Shown: in pieces, positions 1 to 11,600 of the stretch
How positions within the stretch are numbered: the stretch's first letter is position 1
How the letters are laid out: each line of letters starts with the position of its first letter
NCBI RefSeq assembly: GCF_965363235.1
Contig: NC_134839.1
Coordinates: 57,317,560-57,381,559 of the forward strand
Direction of reading: 5' to 3'
DNA from: Mytilus galloprovincialis
Taxonomy: Eukaryota > Mollusca > Bivalvia > Mytilida > Mytilidae
Length of the DNA: 64,000 nt
Position numbers and translations under genes: made by a program
The notes under the pieces: model-generated
Databases searched by the model: none
Seen by the model: only the letters and a program-made list of their open reading frames with translations
What the model was told of the DNA's origin: nothing

Positions 1-47
1 GAATGTTACAGATGACAAACCCGAGACTTTTACATATTTCGTGGACA
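1..47 (+). CDS. possible 3' end of an exon of a gene entering from the left
   Basis: Reading from base 2, sixteen codons stay open (N V T D D K P E T F T Y F V D ..) and run straight into AG|GTATAT, a plausible splice donor. No family is recognisable from so few residues, and the other two frames close quickly. It could equally be chance. The start lies outside the window. Confidence 0.15.
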
Positions 48-1735
48 GGTATATAGCGACGCAAATCTTGTGTTCAAGTTATAGTGCCTGTTTGAAACCA
101 TACCTCATGCGTATGCTGCATGGAGGGGAAGTAATGAATACATAAGATCAGAACATCTGTATCTTGTGAGTTTATTATTATCCTACCCTTGATTCCTTTT
201 ACACCGAACTCTTTGTCTACATGAATAGCATGTAAAATCATACGAGTACTACTTCATCGGGCGTACAAAATAATTTTTAAAACCTGAAAACTCCTTCTGA
301 GCTGATTTAGGGTCCTTGGAAGTGCTAGCTAGAATATGACTTCCTCATGTCTCATAGTAACTGTTGATCTACCATGATGCTGAACAATCGATTCGCCAAG
401 AAATCTGATTAAGGCCTGCTGGTTTTCAATGACTCAGAGAAACTTTTTCCAGTCAGGAATTTGGCGACCTTCTATATGACCTGAAACACTTTTACAGACA
501 AACAAGTCAGAACTTGATTCAGCTTTAAAATAACTGCAGTTGTGACTGCTTGTGTAAGATTTATAGCAAGAATGGTGGTACAACATTTTTTAATCATCAG
601 TACGAAGATGGTCTAGGTCTGAAGCATCATGCAATAAACTAAAATCTTTCCCTGCTCCCATAGCCTCGATAAAGCTTTTGCTTGTGCTAATTCCTCGCAT
701 ATAAATACGCAATTCAATAGAAGAACCCTGACATATAACACACTTATCCCATTGTATTTCATTCTTACTTCGTTTCGGGCTTGATGGACATAGTTTAACA
801 GAACTGTGAATGTGTGCAATAACCCGGTTCTGAAACGATCAATTAAAAAAAAATAATTAAATTTATAAAAACCTACAAAAAAATATTTCCAATTAAAAAA
901 CAACGAGCTTCAAACTAACTGGACTATTCCAAATATACAAATCGACAATACAACAAGCAGAAAGGAGAAATGAGATTAGTAACTATTGTCCTATTTAATA
1001 ACCTGATAGTGTAAGCTACAAAACGATTAACGGCACGAGAAAAGGCTTGTTTGAATCAATTCACCCACGTAAATTTTTTTTACCAAGGGTATGGTTTGCC
1101 GGCCTCGATGGTCGATAGACCCACGGAAGAGTCTAACGTGCGACTCCTCGATGAAAATTTCACCCACGTAAAGGCAGAATTATCACTAAATTTGTGTTTT
1201 AGATTGCTTTTTTCTTCTCACCGATTAACATTACACAAAAGATATTTGGCACACATATGAACCATGTCTTATTGATGTAATCAGAGTAAAAATCCCGTGA
1301 AAGTAACACACAATACATTTTCTTTCGTTCAAAATGTGGTAAATTTCAGCTAAAAAAATAGTTATACTACAATCATGAAATACCGATACTTAAATTATGT
1401 AAATCTTTTCAGCTTTCGTTATATGATAAATTTGATTTTTAAGGTAAATGATAAGTATCATTTGAACAAATAACACAGAAAGCAATAATTTTATTTTTCG
1501 TGTTGAAGATGGCCTGTATGATGAGATATCTTTGGGTACCCCAAGAAAACACAAAATTTTGAAAAACGTGACCAAGGGAACTTACGACGACATTCATGAT
1601 TTGAAAATATAATGATTTTCCAATAGTTTGTATGTTAAAATAGCTATGTGTTATCCGTTAACTTAAACTCGTTAACTAGACGTCTTTTTCGATACTGGGC
1701 ACCCTACTATTGGTTGTAGTTGATGTAGTTGTTAA
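48..1735. other. flanking DNA with no recognised gene
   Basis: I see no convincing exon on either strand. The only structure noted is a 14-base direct repeat, TTCACCCACGTAAA, at 1060 and 1159, about 100 bases apart. The minus-strand open frame at 613-903 is low-complexity at its 3' half and resembles no family I know. Confidence 0.4.
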
Positions 1736-1739
1736 AGTC

Positions 1740-1893
1740 AATTTTTAAAATTAGAGTTATCTTCCTTTGTCCATAATTGTAGTTGGTTAAAATTGATTTT
1801 TAAAATTGGAGTTATTTTCCTTTGTCCATAATTAATTGTAGCTGATTCAACTAAAATTATGGACAAAGGAAGATAACTTCAATTCTAAAAATT
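1740..1893. repeat. short motif repeated twice directly and once inverted
   Basis: A roughly 38-base unit containing CTTCCTTTGTCCATAAT is present at about 1740-1777 and 1795-1832. Its reverse complement (ATTATGGACAAAGGAAG) is at about 1855-1893, so the stretch can fold into a hairpin with either direct copy. It looks like the remains of a foldback or miniature inverted-repeat element; no target duplication could be defined. Confidence 0.55.
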
Positions 1894-2115
1894 AATTAAA
1901 AAAATTTCATCATTGATATTTTTAGAACAGATATAAGATTCCTATTTTTCCATTTGTAAAAGCCATAACTCAACAACAGTAAATGTGACGCCACCAAAAT
2001 ACAAACATGATCTGTTTTTTGTGTTAATGAGCATTTTTTAAAAGTTTCATAACATTTGATTGAAGCAAACTTAAGTTAAAGAACAGAAACTAACTTTGAT
2101 GTGTACGTACATACC

Positions 2116-2757
2116 TACAGAAGGATAATGGTAAAACTTAATGCCCCCTCCACTACAGGGGGGCATAAAAATTTTAGTAAAGAAAGTGAGATTAAAACAT
2201 ATACTATAAGAATCATTTATTGCACTTCGTTGTTTGTCATGAACAATTTTTAATTTTTAACTATAGCAATAATTTGCTGTCAATCATCAACAGCATGCTT
2301 CAATTTATAATCTTTATCTCATTTCAAAGGCACTTTTGGGTCACCAGTTTTGCAAAAAAAAATGTATTATTCCCAACAAAAACAGACAAAGCAAATACAA
2401 ACTATCAATCATACATACACCATAATATAATACATACAGACGGATAATAACCTTATGTCCCCTCCACTACAGCTGGGGCATAAAAATTGTAGTAAAGTAA
2501 GTGAGATTAAAATATATACTATAAGAATCATTTATTGCACTTCGTTGTTTGTCATGAACAATTTTTAACTATAGCAATAATTTGCTGTCAACCATTAACA
2601 CTAAACAGCATGCTTCAATTTATAATCTTATCTCATTTCAAAGGCACTTCTGCGTCACCAGTTTTACAAAAAAAAATCTATCATTCCCAACAAAAACAGA
2701 CAAAAAAAAATACAAACTCTTAATCATACATACACCATAATATAATATATACTATGA
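2116..2757. repeat. tandem duplication of a ~320-bp unit
   Basis: Two adjacent copies (about 2116-2436 and 2437-2757) share the order: a CCCCTCCACTACAG segment, a GGGGCATAAAAATT segment, a TTATTGCACTTCGTTGTTTG segment and an A-rich end. They differ by scattered substitutions and small indels. The first part (CCCC..GGGGCATAAAAATT) resembles the end of a dispersed mussel repeat that recurs in another form at 59935. No coding capacity is evident. Confidence 0.75.
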
Positions 2758-4776
2758 ATAAACAATTAAAATAACCATGACTCATATAATATAAGTTGGA
2801 AATACAGCATTGACTGTGACAGTTACACACAACCAAATCTATGTTGTCTTTGATTGTGAAACTATTTTGTTTTGATATTGAACAAATAAAGTTTCAATGC
2901 TTCATTTAAAAAAAAAAAATTGGCAGGAAATCAATTATTTATGACTATTTTTCTGAAGAAATTTCCATCATTTTATGATATTTAGATTCGGTTTCCAGAC
3001 AACATGACAGTTCATTATTGTTTTTTCTCTCCTACAGATTGTATATCAAAACTGGGCTCCATATACTGTACTTAATTTAGACTTAAAATCAGTAAACTTA
3101 ATCCAAAAAGAAGACATAGTTTTAATAGTTCGGGAAAAAACGTTAAAACATAGAAAATAAAGTAATAAGATATAAATGCACTAAGAAAAAAATCTTACGT
3201 AACCAACTGGCAACACAAATATTTACTTATTTAAAGGAATCATAAAGAGCTGCCATTAATTATTTACAATCATTGAGCAGTTAATTAAGATATTTTGTCA
3301 TGTTTTGATTAATGAATTGTCAGCATTATTTACTCACATTTTCACCTTCCTACATGTTGTACAATATTTGAAAATAACAAACTTGTTAAACCCTGAGCAA
3401 GTTAACAGTTTGGTTTATTACATAGACACTTGTCCACAAATAAGATCTTGTGATGACCTTTTCTTGTTTTTTGTTTTTGTTTTTTTAAAGCTGTTGCCCA
3501 TTATACAACATTAAAACATACAAGAACTTAAGTCAGTGTACAATAGATAATATTAAAATTTTTATTAGTTACTAGTCAGAGTAATTATATTTTTCCTATA
3601 ACATGTATATAAGACTATTCTGATATTACCGACTTTTGACTTCAGAGTTTATATTTTTTTTTCAACAGGTTATCTACTCGGAGGCAGAACATTATGGTAC
3701 TTTATCAAGTAAGAAGTAAAGAAATAAAATCAAGCTCATTATCAGGTCAATTCCGTTTGATATTTCTTTTTAAGGTTGCTATACCCTACTGAGTACCACA
3801 GAGTAGGAAACCAGTTAAACCTGTAGATTTTGTTTCAATCTGAAGTCAAAAGTAGGTTATATGAATTGTGTGTTACAGAATATAAAATTGAGATTATCAT
3901 ATTAGAATTCCATGGATCCAATACTAGTTGCAGGATTTACTAATTTTTTGGGTATACTTTAGGTGAGCAACAAAGTCAAATTGTTCAATAAAATACAAAT
4001 TGTCTATTTATAAGAATCACAAAATTAATTATCAACAAAATATACAATCTCTTTTTCAATACACTATTCTATAAAGCACAAACATATCAAAATATTATAA
4101 ATACACAATATAGAATTGTCATACAAAAGGTCATATTTCTTTTTATTTTCAATGCCCTACAAAAATATTTTAAACTATAAAAAAAAACATGAATGAAAAC
4201 TATAAAGTGTAATAAACAAAGGCAACAGTAATCATCAGTTACCATAAAACCTTTTAAAATATACAATAAAAATATATGACGATGAAGACTAGATGAATTC
4301 TACAAAGAACGTGATTATTATTATAAATATTGATATGATCATTCTAAAACATTTCTTCTATTTTTCTACACAAAATTATTAATCAGATTACATGTGGGAT
4401 TCGGTTTTTTAATATTGCAACTTTTGCAAGCTAGTATCAACACACTCTGAAGGATCTATATTGTTTTACACAAAAATGTGTTTGTTGAACTATATGATAA
4501 GACTACAGTAAATATAGAAATTTTTGCAATTCTAAAACTTGTGATTGGAAAGGTTGATATACACAAATTATAACTTACATCTAAAAAATTTAAAAAATTA
4601 TGTATGTGCAGTAATTCTAATCATTGTAATAATTAATCTGTAATAATGTTTTCTATTGAACCATTGCAATAATATAAGCATGCACAAATTTCTGAATTTG
4701 CAGTACTATATTTTAAGATGAAATTATATATCTTTCACATTTCATTATTTAGTATCACACAGTTTTACATTACATA
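2758..4776. other. AT-rich flanking DNA, nothing recognised
   Basis: The stretch is very AT-rich with homopolymer runs. I found no splice-bordered exon, RNA gene or inverted-repeat element in it. Confidence 0.4.
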
Positions 4777-5196
4777 AGTATAACCCTATGCAACATTTCT
4801 GTAGTATGACCCTATGTAACATTTCATTAATATGACCCTATGTAACATTTCTTGAGTATGACCCTAGGTAACATTTCATTAATATGACCCTATGTAACAG
4901 TTCTTTAGTATGACCCTAGGTAACATTTCATTAATATGACCCTATGTAACAGTTCTTTAGTATGACCCTAGGTAACATTTCATTAATATGACCCTATGTA
5001 ACAGTTCTTTAGTATGACCCTAGGTAACATTTCATTAATATGACCCTATGTAACAGTTCTTTAGTATGACCCTAGGTAACATTTCATTAATATGACCCTA
5101 TGTAACAGTTCTTTAGTATGACCCTAGGTAACATTTCATTAATATGACCCTATGTAACAGTTCTTTAGTATGACCCTAGGTAACATTTCATTAGTA
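4777..5196. repeat. 26-bp minisatellite with a two-unit (52-bp) higher-order period
   Basis: About sixteen head-to-tail units, each beginning TATGACCCTA, occupy the interval. From about 4860 on, two versions alternate regularly: one with ..GGTAACATTTCATTAA and one with ..TGTAACAGTTCTTTAG. The array has therefore grown by copying a two-unit 52-bp block. The units at the left end are more divergent. Units abut with no unique spacers between them. Confidence 0.95.
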
Positions 5197-5389
5197 TAAA
5201 TATATTGGCTAAATTAAAATAAAGTCTCATTATGTAAATATTGAATCACAGCAAATAAAATATAATATCATTTATTTTAATTTGATCTATAACTTGTCAA
5301 AGACAAACTTTACAATAAATATCAATTTAATATCTACAAACATGATAACACAAAGTGTGGGATAACTGATTAGTTGCACGAGTTTTTGC

Positions 5390-6300
5390 AGTCTGGAGAC
5401 AAATGATCACCCAAACTGAATTAATTTGAAACTGATCTGTAACTGGTCAAGGTAAACTATTTATCAAATTTCAAATGAATAGCTTCAAGCATGATGAAAA
5501 AAGCGCAGAAAACTTATTGAGTGAATTTTTGTCCAATGACCATAACTGAGTTACTCTGTGCAAAATCATCAGACAGGATCAAATTTAAACTTGATCTGTA
5601 AATTGTCATGATAAAACTATATACCATATATCAAATCAATATCAAGCATGAAGAAATAAATTGCTGAGCGCAGCTGGATACGACCGCAGAGGTCCAACAC
5701 TGAACAGTTGGGGCAAAAATGGACACAATATTCGTGCTTGATACAGGTCTGAATTTGGATTGTTATTAAATATTTGACACATATTAGGTTTCTGATACAA
5801 TAACTGTAGTCGAAGAACTTAGAATTGGTTATATGATTTGAATTTATATATTTTTTGCTTTTCCCCCCCTCCCCCTTTTTTTGGCAAATAGTCCAAACCC
5901 TGACATTTCTTTATACATAATTTAGAAGTAGTGTAAATATTTTAGAATTAACTCCCTTACACTGCTTTTAAATTGTCTTAATTGTCCATTGACCAGAAAA
6001 GCCTAGTTTTTTCCTCCAAACTCAATACTAACCATCCCTTCATGGTATGGAAACTTGTGATATAATTTCAGAGAGATTCATACAATTAAACACAAGTTAT
6101 GTTTGGAAACTACAAAAATGCTTATTTGGGCCCTTTTTTAGCCCCTAATCCTAAACTATTGGGACCATAACCCCCAAAATCAATCCCAACCTTCCTTTAT
6201 TGGTACGACATGATAGCATTCTACGACGCAAAAAATGCTTTGCTGTCATATAAAAAGTCTGGAGAACTGATTTGCGAGAGCAAACCAAAAGTGCCATTTG
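5390..6300. repeat. dispersed mussel-type repeat, unclassified
   Basis: This contains phrases I recognise from many mussel loci. Examples are AACTGATCTGTAACTGGTCA near 5430, CAGCTGGATACGACCGCAGA near 5667, a TTGGGGCAAAAATGGACAC segment near 5708, and repeated ACTATTGGGACCATAACC type segments near 6160. The first portion carries two loosely similar sub-repeats (near 5415 and 5590). Class and full boundaries are unknown. Confidence 0.5.
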
Positions 6301-6438
6301 GCTTTGCAAGTAGGGGACTAATAATGAAATATTAAAACAAACTTCATATAATAATGATAAAGATTGTGATGTAATAAAAGGCAGTACGTATTGTCAAAGG
6401 AACAAAATGTGGCAGTTTTGAGTGCTGATATCAACATA

Positions 6439-6588
6439 CCCGTAGCCAAGGGGGTTCGAGGGGTTTGGACGAACCCCCCCTTGAAAACAAATAAGCACTG
6501 TTAAAGTCAATGTTCTGTTCGAATTGTGACTGTTAAAGTCAAGTTTGTGAGTCCAACGAACCCCCCCTTAAAAATTCTTGGCTACGGG
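6439..6588. mobile_element. 150-bp MITE-like element with CCCGTAGCCAAG termini
   Basis: The left end CCCGTAGCCAAG is answered by CTTGGCTACGGG at the right end. Inside, GAACCCCCCCTT occurs near both ends in the same orientation. It is a short non-autonomous inverted-repeat element with no coding capacity; no clear target-site duplication was found. Confidence 0.65.
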
Positions 6589-6968
6589 CCTGATCAAATT
6601 GGTCAAAATATCAAAACTGAGATCAACTTTGAAATACATTAATTAACTTAAAAAACAATTTCAAGTTTAACACATAAGGTGATGTCATACTTAACCTATA
6701 AATGGATATAACTAATAAAAATTCACTAAATGCTATTCATATGTACTTCATCAACATAAATTAACTAAATTGCTTGTGACCTTCTGGGATTTTTTTATGG
6801 TCTGCTTTAGCTAGAAAGAGAAAACAAGTTTTCACACGTTCTTTTAATGTTTAAACTAAAACTTGAAATCATTATAAATTTTCTTTGGTTTTTAATATGA
6901 ATGTAAAAATATCCTTACTTTATAGAGCCTTGAACTGATCTGTATATCTTCTTTTTTAAGACAGATAA

Positions 6969-7982
6969 GGCCACGGTTTTTTAATTTGTTGGTTTACGGA
7001 TTTTCCCCATGAAAAAATCGGGTCGGTCGGTCGGGAAAAAAAAGAAAAAAAAAATCTTTCAAGACAGAAAAAAAAATGCAAAATAAATATACATTTCACC
7101 ATTCTAACAAAATGTTTTTTATGCTATTTTGTCATCATTTCAAATTTTAGTTCGATGAAATATTCTTGCTCAGCTGTCATAAATATCGCATGACATTGTC
7201 TAATGATTTGCCGTAAAAAAGGGGGGTGTTCACAGACAAAGACGAAATTAAATCGTCTTTTCACAAACAAGAAAAACAAATTCGCGTAGCTCTTAATCAA
7301 TTCCAGAAAACTTGGTGAGTAATGATCTTCAAAAACGAAAACTGATAAAGAAAAAAATGTAAAAAACGTCGTACGAAAATAAGTTTCAACACACGTGTCA
7401 AAAACGTAATAGACTCGTCCACGGAAAAAAAGAGAATATCGGGTTTATAATCTAGTGTCATGCATTCCCGTTTTTTTATCCAAATGGACGATATTTTTTT
7501 TTTATTATCCATGAAACAAGAAAATTCTAAATGACTTGTTGATATTCAGAACTTTTACTTCCAAGGTGCTTCCCACCTGTCCACATTTGGACAAGTCTAT
7601 TTCTATGAGATTATGCATCTTACAGACTGATGACAAATAAGGGAAACGAACTTATTGTGTAATGGGTTTTAAACACAGATTTCGTTCCGCAAAATTATTT
7701 GCGTAAACGACATTTCAAGGTCAGTTATAATTGATTTGTCTATTTTTAGAAACGTAAACTGGAAGTTTTATTTTTTCACAACAGAGAGTGTTATCAATTT
7801 TGTTAGTGATTCATGCATTTCATTTCATAAAAAAAGAATCATTTAATTATTTTTCAGGGATAATGTATTTGTTTGGGTCGGCGGGAATAAAAAAGTATGA
7901 AAAGTCAATTTTATTTTTATTCTAGGAATCGGCAAAATCGGGTCGGCGGATCCGTAAACCAACAAATTAAAAAATCCTGGCC
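6969..7982. mobile_element. 1.0-kb inverted-repeat DNA transposon, PIF/Harbinger-like, non-autonomous
   Basis: The left end (GGCCACGGTTTTTTAATTTG, continuing TTGGTTTACGGAT) matches the reverse complement of the right end over more than 30 bases. TAA flanks both sides (6966-6968 and 7983-7985). A 3-bp TWA duplication with GGCC-type ends is typical of PIF/Harbinger. Internal GGGTCGGCGG motifs recur near the right end. I see no transposase. Because it ends 77 bp beyond the stop codon of the minus-strand oxidase activator, it probably lies in that gene's 3' untranslated region. Confidence 0.75.
7911..7918 (-). promoter_or_regulatory. candidate polyadenylation signals for the oxidase-activator gene
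   Basis: On the minus strand this reads AATAAA-type sequence (TTTTATTT on the plus strand), about 140 bases beyond the TAG stop and inside the Harbinger-like element. It is the nearest signal I see, so the element may supply the transcript end. The stretch is A/T-rich, so chance matches are likely. Confidence 0.35.
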
Positions 7983-8058
7983 TAATTCATTTTTGTTCTT
8001 TTGGCATTAAAATAGGGAAGATCCTAACAAATATTACCAACATTTTATCAATTTTTAC

Positions 8059-8661
8059 CTAAGTTCTCTTTTTGGGGGGTAAAGGAGGCAAATTATTTTG
8101 TTTCAATGGAGGGGGTGGGGCTCTAAAAGAGGGTGGTGGAGGGGGAGGTTTGTAAGAAGGAGGGGGAGGAATGTTACGAGTTGAACCATTGGAACCAGAT
8201 TTGGTAGGGGATTGGGACAGATTTTGTGATGGTAATGTTTTGGTTGTAGCTTTGACTGGTAATGGAGGTGAATCAAAATTTGAATTTGTTGATGGACTTA
8301 TGTTACGGGGACAGGATGTTGAACCAGGAGGAGGAGGTCTTCTTGGGGGTCTTGATGGAGTATGAGAGGGCTTAGGAGGAGGTTTTGAAGGCATATTTTT
8401 GTTTTTAAACTGAGCATTAAGTGCATTTGTGAGTTCATTGTTTTTGGAAAATTGCCAGCTCTGACTAGATGCTTCCTCTTTCTTTAATTCTTCAACTATG
8501 CTTCCCATTGACCTTGATGTCCGCAATTCTGAAGGTTGTGGTGGCAGTGGCCGTCGTGGCAGAGGTGGTGTTCTAGGTGCTAGTGAACGATAATTTGGTT
8601 TTTCTGCAGTTTCAGTATTAGAAGTGGAATTAGAATGTCCTCTAACGGATCCTTTAATGAC
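8059..8661 (-). CDS. oxidase activator exon 6: activation-domain end and proline-rich tail
   Basis: The acceptor TTTTTTAG precedes GTCATTAAAGGA. The exon encodes residues 215-414 and ends in TAG. It begins VIKGSVRG, continuing the activation-like segment. It then holds a basic polyproline motif (PPLPRRPLPP), a charged stretch with EELKKEEASSQSW, a possible short amphipathic segment (ELTNALNAQFKNK), and successive proline clusters up to PPLPPKKRT. The stop TAG is followed directly by GTAAAA, so a donor-like site abuts the stop. The plus-strand open frame at 8171-8365 is only its antisense shadow. Confidence 0.85.
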   Translation of the reverse strand, partial: VIKGSVRGHSNSTSNTETAEKPNYRSLAPRTPPLPRRPLPPQPSELRTSRSMGSIVEELKKEEASSQSWQFSKNNELTNALNAQFKNKNMPSKPPPKPSHTPSRPPRRPPPPGSTSCPRNISPSTNSNFDSPPLPVKATTKTLPSQNLSQSPTKSGSNGSTRNIPPPPSYKPPPPPPSFRAPPPPLKQNNLPPLPPKKRT

Positions 8662-11600
8662 CTAAAAAAATGTTTAAATATAATGTTTAATATTGATAAA
8701 TATACTAGCTAAAATGACAGGCTCAAGAAATAGACATCACACATGTATAATGAAGATATTTAGCATCTACTGAATATTTTGATATTATTTACAAACCGTA
8801 TTTTCATAAATTAAACTCATGGTACAGTGCCTTGTCATAAGAAGCATAAGCTCCTCTTTTATTCATTACATAATAACTGCATATCCATTCATTTAAGATT
8901 AAATTTAAATCATTTGAGAGTCCAATGTTAAACTTTAATCAAAAGTCATGGTAACTACTTTATGTCATCAAGACACAACAAAAAATAAAGTGACCTGAAC
9001 TAAATTATCATTGACATCATAATGTATGCTCTAATGTTGATTAGTGTGCAACTTAATATCCTCCTATGGTTTGCTGGTAAAACAAAGCAAAACTATTGTT
9101 TGTATGGTAAAAACACACAAACAAACATGCATCAAATAGCTTCATTATGTGACTTGCAGCTGATATTTAACAGCATTAATATAAAGAGAACTGATATTTT
9201 TACACTTATCTACCTTAGGAATGTGATGCACTCTAAAATATCTATTAACTCATATAATTCAACAAAAATTTACATAGATTGCTACGAATAATGATTTAAC
9301 TTTTAGTTAAAATAATTAATTTAGTTAGATAGGAAAACAATACATTCATTAATCTGCAATGTTATTTTTACATATAATGCTATCATATTGTTGTAGTGAA
9401 ATGTACAAGGGAGGAGAACTCTTGTGCTAAACTAGCTTTCTACTATACTTTCTTTTTTATACTTTCTTTTAGCATTGAATGCTGTTTTTTTCTTTATTTA
9501 TATAAAATGGCCTTTTCATATAACGTTACATGGTCAATGCTTACTGTCATTTCTTATAAATTTTGAAAATCACAACGTTTTAATCTTATATCTACAAATC
9601 TTTCAAATAAATAAAATACATACTATATTATCATCATTTTAAATCAGAAAGTAAATCTTTAAACACAAAATTTAGACAGAAATTGTCTAATGAGATGAAA
9701 GCAGTATCATTTCACATGAAATCCATTAAACTTCATTTACATGATTTAGCTGAAATTTGCATAGAGGAGATTTTGATAGTCATGATTGTGAAGCAGATAG
9801 CTCATCAAAATAATTTTTAAATTTCAATAATTCTATAAATGTATGTTATGGGATAATAAATTTACTGCTACATTTTTACACCTTTTATGCATATGTAAAA
9901 TATATACAGTTTCAACTACTTTTTCAAACTTAATACAATATATTGGCAGTTCTTGAATCAGCTTAAAACATTGTCATGAAATAAAAGCAAGCCAAATGTA
10001 TTAGACACAACACAATAAGCAGTGAGGATACTGCAAGGTTAAACACACAATTCTTAATGTTTATCACTTCTCTCCACTCAAAAAGTATACAACACTCCTT
10101 AACTTTAAACTATTGTCAGTTCTATTATATGACAAAAATTTAGGTATATCTTTTTTTTTTGTATAAAATTTTTGTACTTTGTATAACTTTGTATACAATG
10201 TTTAAAATATTTTTCAAAATATTTTTCAAAATTTGTATTTTTTTTTTAAAATTGACTTCACTATAACTGTTGCTCTTTACCTATAACAATTCATTCAAAA
10301 TTCTGACCAAATCGAAACTTGTTTAAACAAACCAAACTGTTGAACTGGTTAAACTGGAAAAATGCAGTTAATACGGTACACTATGATAAAACAAATGTAA
10401 TTTGGTCAGAACTTGGTCAGAACTTTTTTTGAACTACTATATGTGGAGAGCAGCTCTAAAGCCCCGGTCACAACAGATCGTACGATTTTTTGTCGTGTTA
10501 GATCTACAAAATAGTTGTCGTGGCACTGTCGTGCAAAATGTCAAAAAAATAATTCAATGGTCACATCAGCTACGACATGTCCATGATGGTTTCACGATGG
10601 GTACAGTACAGAAAAACAGAATTGTAATTGTACTGTCGTGGGTTTGTCGCAAGTGAGTCGTGCGAAAGTCATGCAAAAGTCATGCGACAGTCGTACGACA
10701 ATAGTCAGTTGTTTGGGGCTATTTTTCAGGTTTTCATGTCATGGGATGCACGTATTACTGTTGTGCCACTGTCGAACAACTGTTGCACGATTGTCGCAAA
10801 ACAGTCTTGGGTCACTCGCACGTTTGACTCCCAACTACTAGTATATAAAGATGGCCCGATTTATTACATGCCATTTGCCATTTGCTGTCAATATTGTTCA
10901 GTGTCATTACAAGTTCGGTCCAAATAAACGACATTTTCGTATTAGTTTATATTATAAATGTTTAGCGAATTTAAACCAGGCTGCCCCCTGAAAGAAAAAT
11001 TAACAAGTAAACGTGGTTGATGTTGATCAGACGGTGGACCCCATACCACAAGCTGAATCAAATGACGTTTCCGAAACTGCTGGAGATGACCCTCCTAATA
11101 ATGTCTCTATGTGACAGGGGACAGGGAGGAATCTACGGACATTCCCGCCAAATTGTATTTTTCTAAATAAAACAAAAATATATTGCACGACAAACTTACC
11201 ACTGTCGTACGACAGACAATGAGATTGTTGTACGACAGTTGTGTGACAGTTGAACGAATGTTTTTATTAAAATGGTTTATTTTGGTACCAAAGACAATGT
11301 GTTAACTGCACGACAGTCACACAACTGTGGTAAGACACTCTCACGACAGCCACAAGACAGTCACATGACAAAAAATTGTGGAGCAAAAAAGGTCTATGTT
11401 CAATTTTACCACGACACACGACAGCGCCACAATGCTGAAAATATCGTGTGACGGTCGTATGACAATCACAGATGACCCGCGATTTGACCAAATTTCATGT
11501 CATAGCACTGCATAGATGTGTCATGGGTTCGTTGTGACCAAGTTTTTACATATAAGTCATAGTAGCGAATAAACTCATCAAAGATACCAGGATTAAATTT

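Noticed and set aside
4777-5196. CRISPR-like array
   Set aside because: Units abut with no unique spacers, and two versions simply alternate. It is a minisatellite in eukaryotic DNA.
8171-8365. Plus-strand glycine-rich open frame
   Set aside because: It is the antisense of the proline-rich exon 6 of the oxidase activator.
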